Assembly (NCBI GenBank): GCA_934667065.1
Contig: CAKULD010000010.1
Coordinates: 1-64,000 of the forward strand
Source: an uncultured Collinsella sp.
GTDB taxonomy: Bacteria; Actinomycetota; Coriobacteriia; Coriobacteriales; Coriobacteriaceae
Direction: 5' to 3'
Length of the DNA stretch: 64,000 nt
Shown here: positions 57,605-64,000 of the stretch, one piece after another
How positions within the stretch are numbered: position 1 is the first letter of the stretch
Layout: every line of letters starts with the position of its first letter
Made by a program: the position numbers and the translations under genes
Notes under the pieces: generated by a model
What the model was told of the DNA's origin: nothing
Seen by the model: only the letters and a program-made list of their open reading frames with translations
Database searches by the model: none

Positions 57605-58585
57605 ATGAAGGACATCACCATCAGCCGCAGGAGCCTTCTGGTCTCCGCTGGCCTGCTCGCGCTCGCTCCGCTCGCCGGATGCGGCGGCAACTCTGGTTCC
57701 GGCTCCGCTGCCGCCGGTTCCGACTACACCATCGGCGTTCTGCAGCTCACCGAGCACTCCGCACTCGATGCCGCCAACGATGGCTTTGTCAAGGCCATCA
57801 AGAAGAGCGGCCTTAAGGTCAAGATCGACCAGAAGAACGCCCAGAACGACCAGTCCACGTGTAAGTCCATTGCCGACAAGTTCGTGGGCGACGGCGTCGA
57901 CCTGATCTATGCCATCGCCACGCCCGCCGCGCAGGCTGCCGCCGGCGCCACCGCCGATATCCCCATCGTGGGCTGCGCCATCACCGATTACGCCGCCTCC
58001 GGCCTGGTCCAGGACAACGACAAGCCCGGCACCAACGTCACCGGCGCCTCCGACCTCACCCCGGTCGCCGAGCAGCTCGAGATGATGCAGAAGGTCCTGC
58101 CCGACGTAAAGAAGGTCGGCCTGCTCTACTGCACCGCCGAGTCCAACTCCGACGTCCAGATCAAGGCCGCCAAGAAGGAGCTCGACAAGCTGGGCCTCGA
58201 GTACACCGACTTCACCGTCTCGAGCTCCAACGAGATCCAGTCCGTCGTCGAGTCTGCCGTGGGCAAGGTCGACGCGCTCTACTCCCCCACCGACAACACC
58301 ATCGCTGCGGGCGCCTCGCAGGTGGGCCAGATCTGCAAGGAGAACAAGCTTCCCTTCGTGACCGGCGAGGAGGGCATGTGCATGGCCGGCGGCCTGTTCA
58401 CCCTCTCCATCAACTACGAAGATCTGGGCTATGCCGCAGGCGAGATGGCCGTCAAGATCCTGAAGGGCGAGGCTAAGCCCGAGGACATGGCTATCAAGCA
58501 CCTCTCGAGCAAGGACCTGGTCGTCGTCAAGAACGACGAGATGGCCGAGGCCCTGGGCATCGACCTTTCCGCTCTGGACGAGTAG
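57605..58585 (+). CDS. ABC transporter substrate-binding lipoprotein (TrpX/DUF534-like)
   Basis: The 326-residue protein has a lipoprotein signal sequence (RRSLLVSAGLLALAPLAGCGG, lipobox LAGC) and the periplasmic-binding fold of the ABC_sub_bind (DUF534) family. Motifs are YTIGVLQLTEHSALDAANDG, IPIVGCAITDYAASGL and VDALYSPTDNTIAAG. Members of this family such as TrpX bind tryptophan or related amino acids. No T-box-like leader is visible in the 159 bases upstream. The permease and ATPase genes follow. Confidence 0.88.
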   Translation: MKDITISRRSLLVSAGLLALAPLAGCGGNSGSGSAAAGSDYTIGVLQLTEHSALDAANDGFVKAIKKSGLKVKIDQKNAQNDQSTCKSIADKFVGDGVDLIYAIATPAAQAAAGATADIPIVGCAITDYAASGLVQDNDKPGTNVTGASDLTPVAEQLEMMQKVLPDVKKVGLLYCTAESNSDVQIKAAKKELDKLGLEYTDFTVSSSNEIQSVVESAVGKVDALYSPTDNTIAAGASQVGQICKENKLPFVTGEEGMCMAGGLFTLSINYEDLGYAAGEMAVKILKGEAKPEDMAIKHLSSKDLVVVKNDEMAEALGIDLSALDE

Positions 58586-58655
58586 CGCCATACGCGGCAA
58601 TGCGTCTGGCGCCCGTGCTCGCGTTATAGTCGCGTTATTCAATATCTGAGCCACA

Positions 58656-58690
58656 GGGGCGGACGTCGTAGACCGGCGTCCGCCCTGCTT
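58656..58690 (+). terminator. Hairpin between the binding-protein and permease genes
   Basis: GGGGCGGACG pairs with CGTCCGCCC around an 11-base loop, and a weak T-rich tail (TGCTTGTTTC) follows. It probably reduces read-through into the permease gene, a common way to make more binding protein than permease. Confidence 0.6.
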
Positions 58691-58789
58691 GTTTCAGGTA
58701 AAACAAAACGTCTGTCCGCAACTCTTTTATGCATTGTTACCGCTATTATGGTGAATCACGTGTCCACCCTATCCTAGGAGGTATGAAGC

Positions 58790-59713
58790 ATGCTCATTGC
58801 ATTGCAGGGCGCCGTTTCGCAGGGCGTCCTCTGGGGCATCATGGTGCTTGGCGTGTTTATCACGTTCCGCCTGCTCGACATCCCCGATATGACCTGCGAC
58901 GGCAGCTTTGCCCTCGGCGGCTGCGTTTGCGCCGTGCTCATCGTCAATAACAACGTCGATCCGCTGCTCGCCGTTTTGGCCGGCATGTGCGCCGGCGCCA
59001 TCGCGGGTGCGGTGACGGGCATTCTGACCACCGTCTTTGAGATCCCCGCGATCCTCGCCGGAATTCTTACGCAGATCAGTCTGTGGTCCATCAATCTGCG
59101 CATCATGGGCAAGTCCAACACGCCCATCCTCGCCAAGGGCACCATCTTCTCGTCCGTCAGCAACATGACGGGCCTGCCGCAGTCCACCGTTGCCATTATC
59201 CTGGGCATCATTTTGGCCGTCGCGATCGTTGCCATCCTGTACTGGTTCTTTGGCACCGAGATCGGCTCGGCGCTGCGTGCCACCGGCAACAACGAGTACA
59301 TGATCCGCGCCCTGGGCGTTAACACCAACACCACCAAGATGATCGCCCTCGTGCTCTCCAACGCCCTCATCGGCCTTGCCGGCGCGCTCATCTGCCAGAG
59401 CCAGAAGTATGCCGACATCGGCATGGGCACCGGCGCCATCGTCATCGGCCTTGCCGCCATCGTCATCGGCGAGGTGCTCGGTCGTCTGCTGCCCGGTGGC
59501 CTCACGCAGTTTGGCGTCCGTCTGGCCTCTGCCGTCTTTGGCTCCGTGGTCTACTTCCTCATCCGCGCCATCGTGCTGCAGCTGGGCATGGATGCCAACG
59601 ACATGAAGCTGCTCTCTGCCGTGATCGTCGCCGTGGCCCTGTGCGTGCCCGTGGTTTGGGAGCGCTACAAGCTCCGCAGCTCCTATACGAGGGGAGATGA
59701 GGTAGATGCTTAA
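58790..59713 (+). CDS. ABC transporter permease (TrpY-like)
   Basis: The 307-residue protein has eight to nine hydrophobic segments and the BPD_transp_2-type sequence IMVLGVFITFRLLDIPDMTCDGSFALGG. Other matching segments are IPAILAGILTQISLWSINLRIMG and RATGNNEYMIRALGVNTNTTKM, the cytosolic coupling region. It pairs with the binding protein at 57605 and the ATPase that follows. The ATG at 58790 is 8 bases after AGGAGG. It overlaps the ATPase gene by 8 bases. Confidence 0.9.
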   Translation: MLIALQGAVSQGVLWGIMVLGVFITFRLLDIPDMTCDGSFALGGCVCAVLIVNNNVDPLLAVLAGMCAGAIAGAVTGILTTVFEIPAILAGILTQISLWSINLRIMGKSNTPILAKGTIFSSVSNMTGLPQSTVAIILGIILAVAIVAILYWFFGTEIGSALRATGNNEYMIRALGVNTNTTKMIALVLSNALIGLAGALICQSQKYADIGMGTGAIVIGLAAIVIGEVLGRLLPGGLTQFGVRLASAVFGSVVYFLIRAIVLQLGMDANDMKLLSAVIVAVALCVPVVWERYKLRSSYTRGDEVDA

Positions 59714-60500
59714 GCTATCGCACGTCAAGAAGACCTTTAACAAGGGTACCGTCACCGAGAAGCGCGCCCTCACCGGCGTCGACCTCACCCTCAACGACGG
59801 TGACTTTGTGACCGTGATCGGCGGCAACGGCGCCGGCAAGTCCACACTGCTCAACATGATCGCCGGCGTGTACCCGCTCGATTCGGGCGTCATCGAGCTC
59901 GACGGCAACGACATCTCGCGCCTGAGCGAGTCGCAGCGCGCCAAGTACCTGGGCCGCGTGTTCCAGGACCCCATGCGCGGCACCGCTGCCGACATGCAGA
60001 TTGCCGAGAACCTGGCACTCGCCAAGCGCCGTGGTCAGCGTCGCGGCCTTTCGTGGGGCGTCACCAAGGCCGAGAAGGACGAGTACGTTGAGCTGCTTAA
60101 GCGCCTAGACCTCGGTCTGGACACGCGCCTCAACGCCAAGGTCGGCCTGCTCTCGGGCGGCCAGCGCCAGGCACTCACCCTGCTGATGGCCACGCTCACC
60201 AAGCCGCGCCTGCTGCTGCTCGACGAGCACACCGCCGCACTCGACCCCAAGACGGCCTCCAAGGTGCTCAACCTCACCGAGGAAATCGTCGACGAGAACC
60301 ACCTGACCACGCTCATGGTCACGCATAACATGAACGACGCCATCCGTCTGGGCAACCGCCTGATCATGATGCACGAGGGTCACGTGATCTACGACGTGTC
60401 CGGCGACGAGAAGAAGTCGCTCACCGTGGCCGACCTGCTCCAGAAGTTCGAGGAGGTCTCGGGCGGCGAGCTCGCCAACGACCGCATGCTGCTGAGCTAA
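59706..60500 (+). CDS. ABC transporter ATP-binding protein (TrpZ-like)
   Basis: The 264-residue ATPase has Walker A IGGNGAGKSTLLNMIAG, the signature motif LLSGGQRQALTLLMATL, Walker B LLLLDEHTAALDP and the switch histidine in MVTHNMNDAI. The arrangement matches the TrpXYZ-like importers. The stop is followed by the GGGGACAGGCACC hairpin, which can act as the operon's terminator. Confidence 0.92.
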   Translation: MLKLSHVKKTFNKGTVTEKRALTGVDLTLNDGDFVTVIGGNGAGKSTLLNMIAGVYPLDSGVIELDGNDISRLSESQRAKYLGRVFQDPMRGTAADMQIAENLALAKRRGQRRGLSWGVTKAEKDEYVELLKRLDLGLDTRLNAKVGLLSGGQRQALTLLMATLTKPRLLLLDEHTAALDPKTASKVLNLTEEIVDENHLTTLMVTHNMNDAIRLGNRLIMMHEGHVIYDVSGDEKKSLTVADLLQKFEEVSGGELANDRMLLS

Positions 60501-60508
60501 CACCTTGG

Positions 60509-60550
60509 AAAACCACCACAAAGGGGACAGGCACCTTTGTGGTGGTTTTT
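60509..60550. repeat. GGGGACAGGCACC hairpin repeat, terminator-like
   Basis: AAAACCACCACAAAGG and CCTTTGTGGTGGTTTT are perfect complements around GGGACAGGCA, with T-run and A-run ends. It is the best-formed copy of the family and can terminate transcription of the ABC operon. Confidence 0.92.
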
Positions 60551-60573
60551 AGTTACGAACTAAGGAGAGTGAC

Positions 60574-62595
60574 ATGAAGAGACTCCTCCCCCGCCTTGCG
60601 TTGACCACCGCGCTGCTTGCCGGCGCGCTCGCCGGCGCTCCCAGCTTCGCTTTCGCAGGCAGTCTGCCCGGGGTCATCAACGGCGACGTAACCGTCATGC
60701 ACACCAACGATATCCACGGCAACTACAAGTACGGCTACAACGCAAGCAAGGGTACCGGTACCGTCGGCTTTGACGGACTGGCGGTCCTCTATAGCGCCCA
60801 GAGCAACGCCCCCGATTTTCTGCTCGATGCGGGCGACACCTTCCACGGCCAGTCCTTCGCCACCATGAGCGAGGGCAAGAGCATTGCCGAGCTCATGGAC
60901 AACTTCTTAGCAGACGGCTATGACGCGACCACGCCGGGCAACCACGACTGGAGCTACGGCGCGGACAAGCTTCGTACTATGACCGGCTACAACGTGACCG
61001 CCACGCCCTTCGCCATGCTCTGCGCGAACGCGACGTCTACAAATGGCGCATGGAGCTCAAGCTTCACCAAGAAGCTCAGCCGCACCTGGAAGGACAGCGA
61101 GAGCACCTCCACGTTTGACTATCAGATTAAAGTCGGCGTTGTGGGTGCCATGGATGAATCGCTGGGTTCCTCACTGCGCGCAGACTTGGTCGCGGGTACC
61201 AGCTTCTCAAGCGCAGCGAACGCTATCAATGCCGAGGCAAAGCGACTGCGCGAGGTTGAGGGCTGCAACGTCGTTGTCTGCATCGCGCACACGCTCAACG
61301 CCAAGACCTTTGCCGCGCAGCTCGACGGCGTCGATGCCCTTATCGCAGGCCACGAGCACATCAACCTGGACGAAAACGTGACGGGTGCCGACGGCAAGCC
61401 GGTCCGCGTTGTCGAGGCCGGCAGTGCCTTTGCCGAGGTGGGACTGCTTTCCATCCCCTATGAGTACGACACCAAGGGCACCGAAAGCACCGACGACGAC
61501 ACGGTGGCGGTATACGCAGGCGAAAGCGACGAGAAGCTCTATACCGCCAAGGACGTCAACGACCTGTTGACAGACCCCGACAAGGCCTCCGACTACCAGA
61601 ACCTTCTTAACGAGGTCCACAACACCAAAATCAAGCCGCTCGACGACGACTTTAAAGCTGAATCGAACAAGGTGCTCGGCACGTCAGCCGCCGACTATTT
61701 CTACGGCGAGGACGCGTCTGGCACGCACGGCTGGGAGATGGTACGCACCACCGATTTCCGCCCCAGCAAGACAGGCGACACCACCAAGGCACAGACCATC
61801 GGCCACGTGATCTGCAGCTCCTATCTTGACCTGACGGGCGCGGACCTTGCCATCGAAAACGCGGGCGGCATCCGCGGCGGCATCACGGCGGGAGACGTGA
61901 CCGCCGGCAACGTCATCGCCATCTCGCCCTACGGCAACACCGTCGAGACTTGGACCATGACCGGTGCGGACTTCCTTGCGGCGCTTGAGCACTCGCTGCA
62001 GATTAGCGACGACTGCAACGTTAGCTACGAGCTTCAGCAAGCCTACGTCGCAGCCGGCCACACCGAGCAGGAAGCCCAGGACATGTACAAGTGGCGCGAC
62101 GATTCCGGCAGTGTCCTCTCCTTCGGTGGCATTAACGTAACGATCGACTGGGCGCAGCCCGAAGGCAAGCGCATCATGAGCGCCACGCTCACCAAGGATG
62201 GCAGCACGCTCGACCCCGCCAAGACCTATACCGTCGCCACCAACAACTACATCATCACCAACACGACCGACTTCCCCACCTTCGCAAACTCCACCAAGCA
62301 CACCGAGTGGAGTACGTGCGAGGCAGCGCTGAGGGCACTGATTGGACAGAACGGTTGGGAGAGCAAGATGGCCTCGCTCGCGGGCATCATCAGCTTTGGC
62401 TCCGCAGCCGTGGATCCCGCGCCCACGCCGATCCCGACGCCCAAGACGGACACCACGACCACGACAGTCACCACCAAGAAGACCACCGGCAAGCTTGCGG
62501 CAACGGGAGACCGCACGCTGGCCGTGGTCGGCGCATGCCTCATCGGCGGCATCGTCATCATCATTCTCGGCATCATCTGGAAGCGCCGCCGCTAA
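60574..62595 (+). CDS. Secreted 5'-nucleotidase/2',3'-cyclic phosphodiesterase with sortase signal
   Basis: The 673-residue protein has a signal peptide (MKRLLPRLALTTALLAGALAG) and the metallophosphatase motifs MHTNDIHGNYKYG, LLDAGDTFHGQSFA, TPGNHDWSYG and AGHEHI. The C-terminal 5'-nucleotidase domain includes AIENAGGIRGGITAGDV and SPYGNTVETWTMTG. It ends in a proline/threonine-rich stalk, the sorting signal KLAATGD, one membrane segment and a KRRR tail. It should be anchored to the cell wall by a LAxTG-type sortase and release nucleosides from extracellular nucleotides. The ATG at 60574 has AAGGAGAG upstream. Confidence 0.93.
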   Translation: MKRLLPRLALTTALLAGALAGAPSFAFAGSLPGVINGDVTVMHTNDIHGNYKYGYNASKGTGTVGFDGLAVLYSAQSNAPDFLLDAGDTFHGQSFATMSEGKSIAELMDNFLADGYDATTPGNHDWSYGADKLRTMTGYNVTATPFAMLCANATSTNGAWSSSFTKKLSRTWKDSESTSTFDYQIKVGVVGAMDESLGSSLRADLVAGTSFSSAANAINAEAKRLREVEGCNVVVCIAHTLNAKTFAAQLDGVDALIAGHEHINLDENVTGADGKPVRVVEAGSAFAEVGLLSIPYEYDTKGTESTDDDTVAVYAGESDEKLYTAKDVNDLLTDPDKASDYQNLLNEVHNTKIKPLDDDFKAESNKVLGTSAADYFYGEDASGTHGWEMVRTTDFRPSKTGDTTKAQTIGHVICSSYLDLTGADLAIENAGGIRGGITAGDVTAGNVIAISPYGNTVETWTMTGADFLAALEHSLQISDDCNVSYELQQAYVAAGHTEQEAQDMYKWRDDSGSVLSFGGINVTIDWAQPEGKRIMSATLTKDGSTLDPAKTYTVATNNYIITNTTDFPTFANSTKHTEWSTCEAALRALIGQNGWESKMASLAGIISFGSAAVDPAPTPIPTPKTDTTTTTVTTKKTTGKLAATGDRTLAVVGACLIGGIVIIILGIIWKRRR

Positions 62596-62648
62596 GCTAG
62601 GTTCCGGGCCTCGCTGCCCACACCTCGTAAACCTTATATCGAGCACAG

Positions 62649-62682
62649 AAGCCCGTCCGAATTTGATCGGACGGGCTTTTTG
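62649..62682 (+). terminator. Intrinsic terminator after the nucleotidase gene
   Basis: AGCCCGTCCGA pairs with TCGGACGGGCT around a 6-base loop, followed by TTTT. Confidence 0.93.
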
Positions 62683-62724
62683 GTGGGTATCATGGTTGGA
62701 CGATCATTAGGAGGTTTTCCCTAC

Positions 62725-63492
62725 ATGGAATTGTTTGAGCCGATTCTTCATTTCTTTACGCAACGATGGGTCCATAACATCATCTGGGCCGGCATCTTGG
62801 CCATCGGCACCGCCGTTGCCGCCAAGGTCGCGTCCAAGACCCTGCACCATCTACTCAACCGTGATGACAATCCGCTTCCGTCATCGAGCATCTTCATCAA
62901 CATCGCGCGCGCCGTTATCTGGATGATCGGCGGCAGTTTTATCCTCGACAACTGCTTTGGCATTAATGCAAACGCCCTCGTCGCCGCTCTTGGCGTCGGC
63001 GGTATCGCCATCTCGCTGGGCTTTCAGGACACGCTCTCAAACCTTATCGGTGGTATGCAGGTAACGTTTATGGGCATCATCAAGCCTGGCGACAATATCG
63101 AGGTCGGCGGTGTATCCGGCGTAGTCCAGGACATCACCTGGCGCCATACGACCATCGAGGACGCCTGCGGGCAGACCATCATCGTCCCCAACTCAAACAT
63201 CTCCAAGAACACGCTCGTGCACCTCATGCCCTTTGGGCGCGTGGCCGTGCCCGTTGCCGTAAAGGACACGTCTAAGTGGGCCTCCCTTGACGCACTGGCA
63301 GACGAGCTCACCGATGCCACCAAGGCCGCGGTACTTCCCATCTCGGGCTTTGACAAGGAGCCCTACGTGCTCTTTAGCGAGATCGGCGACTTTGGCATCA
63401 AGGGCAAGATCATCTTTATCGTCAGCAACGACAGCACCACCTTTACGGCAGCCGACGCCTGCATCCGCGCCATCGCCCCCATCATCGCCTAA
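62725..63492 (+). CDS. Small-conductance mechanosensitive channel (MscS family)
   Basis: The 255-residue protein has about three membrane segments, the last containing ALGVGGIAISLGFQDTLSNLIGG, the pore helix region of MscS. The beta domain follows with GIIKPGDNIEVGGVSGVVQDI and IIVPNSNISKNTLVHLM. It opens on membrane tension during hypo-osmotic shock. The ATG at 62725 is 10 bases after AGGAGG; the frame extends 15 codons upstream without support. The GGGGACAGGCACC repeat follows the stop. Confidence 0.92.
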   Translation: MELFEPILHFFTQRWVHNIIWAGILAIGTAVAAKVASKTLHHLLNRDDNPLPSSSIFINIARAVIWMIGGSFILDNCFGINANALVAALGVGGIAISLGFQDTLSNLIGGMQVTFMGIIKPGDNIEVGGVSGVVQDITWRHTTIEDACGQTIIVPNSNISKNTLVHLMPFGRVAVPVAVKDTSKWASLDALADELTDATKAAVLPISGFDKEPYVLFSEIGDFGIKGKIIFIVSNDSTTFTAADACIRAIAPIIA

Positions 63493-63529
63493 ACCACCAC
63501 AAAGGGGACAGGCACCTTTGTGGTGGTTT
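63491..63529. repeat. GGGGACAGGCACC hairpin repeat
   Basis: AAACCACCACAAAGG and CCTTTGTGGTGGTTT pair around the shared centre directly after the MscS stop codon. Confidence 0.92.
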
Positions 63530-63584
63530 CGCATCGTGGTACCATGGTTAATATCGTTGTTTAAACGACTAAAGGAGCGAATCC

Positions 63585-64000
63585 ATGGAAGAGGCCTATC
63601 GTCAAGCACGCAAGCGCGGCGAGCAAGGGCGTCGACGCGCCATCAGCCAAAGTGAGCATCCGTACCTCACGGACCTCGATAGCCTCGTTGCCCAGCTTCC
63701 CTGTGGGCAACGCGAAAACATCGGCCTGAGGGACATTCCACTCGAGATGGTGGTCGGCACGGTCACCAAGGGCCGTCAGTCCGCCTTTGCGTGCAACTTT
63801 ATGCCGCTCCTGCCGTTTAATACCGAGTTTGCCCGCAAATGGTCCAACCTCTACGACATCCAGGTAACCGAGGGCTATCGCGACCCCATCATCGTCACCG
63901 AGTTCATGCATCGGTTTTACGTCCAAGAGGGCAACAAGCGCGTCAGCGTCCTCAAATTCCTGGACGCCCCGACGGTTTCGGCCAAGGTCACCCGCCTCTA
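63585..64000 (+). CDS. Partial gene, possible BMP-family or ParB-like protein, N-terminus
   Basis: The gene starts with ATG at 63585 behind AAAGGAG and runs off the window after about 138 residues. The visible part reads EEAYRQARKRGEQGRRRAIS, then IPLEMVVGTVTKGRQSAFACNFMPLLP and FMHRFYVQEGNKRVSVLKFL. I recall similar N-termini, with a ParB/Srx-like EGNKRVSVLK motif, on proteins annotated as BMP-family ABC substrate-binding proteins in Firmicutes and Coriobacteria, but this is memory and not a search. There is no signal peptide at the start, which is odd for a binding protein. Confidence 0.6.
   Translation, partial: MEEAYRQARKRGEQGRRRAISQSEHPYLTDLDSLVAQLPCGQRENIGLRDIPLEMVVGTVTKGRQSAFACNFMPLLPFNTEFARKWSNLYDIQVTEGYRDPIIVTEFMHRFYVQEGNKRVSVLKFLDAPTVSAKVTRL

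Overview
The window looks like chromosomal DNA of a high-GC Gram-positive of the class Coriobacteriia, most like Collinsella. This is inferred from protein character, gene order and composition; no database was searched. Supporting signs are a fused AccD-AccA carboxyltransferase, FabK as the only enoyl reductase in the fatty-acid cluster, a LAATG-type cell-wall sorting signal on a secreted nucleotidase, GC-biased codon choice and frequent GTG/TTG starts on essential genes. I saw no tRNA, rRNA, prophage or intact IS element.

Layout: 1-7.6 kb holds a YheO-type regulator, RidA, a U32 peptidase-like protein, an RluA-type pseudouridine synthase, and a DeoR regulator paired with a Gfo/Idh/MocA oxidoreductase. 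7.6-13.4 kb (minus strand) is the S10-type ribosomal protein operon from L3 to L24, ending in a terminator. 13.8-26.3 kb (minus) carries a phosphatase, a CDF metal transporter, a lone PTS EIIC, and a complete type II fatty-acid synthesis operon: fabH-acpP-fabK-fabD-fabG-fabF-accB-fabZ-accC-accDA. birA, which would attach biotin to AccB, is divergent from it. 27.3-30.7 kb (minus) is the str operon rpsL-rpsG-fusA with rpsJ (S10) attached and no tuf. 31.4-33.0 kb is an ECF sigma/anti-sigma pair. 33.3-44.1 kb (minus) is rplJ-rplL, galU, rpoB-rpoC. 44.6-54.0 kb is mixed: aminotransferase, hypothetical protein, DNA-deoxyinosine glycosylase, GH13 amylase, MFS exporter, YbaK, FeoA-FeoB fusion, esterase. 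54.2-64.0 kb (plus) holds crr (EIIA-Glc), asnS, a WYL-type regulator, a TrpXYZ-like ABC transporter, a sortase-anchored 5'-nucleotidase, an MscS channel, and the start of a gene that runs off the end.

The most unusual signal is non-coding. Three long near-perfect palindromes (about 135-150 bp, arms of 36-41 bp) lie just upstream of the promoters of the three ribosomal operons that start here: L3, S12 and L10. They share a conserved central core, including an inner stem with a compensatory base-pair change. Their outer arms differ between copies, yet within each copy the arms are self-complementary, two of the three perfectly. They carry no U-tract and do not look like intrinsic terminators. 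rpoB has instead an array of four smaller palindromes upstream of its promoter. Other dispersed palindromic repeat families (TCTGTAACAG arrays, GGGGACAGGCACC elements, GGACTGTCCCC elements) also occupy the intergenic spaces.

The ribosomal and RNA polymerase genes are rearranged relative to the usual bacterial order. S10 is about 14 kb from L3, with the fatty-acid operon between them. L24 ends its operon, so L5 onward must be elsewhere. galU lies between rplL and rpoB. There are good promoters for S12 and L10, an L10-type leader with attenuator, and a possible structured leader before L3.
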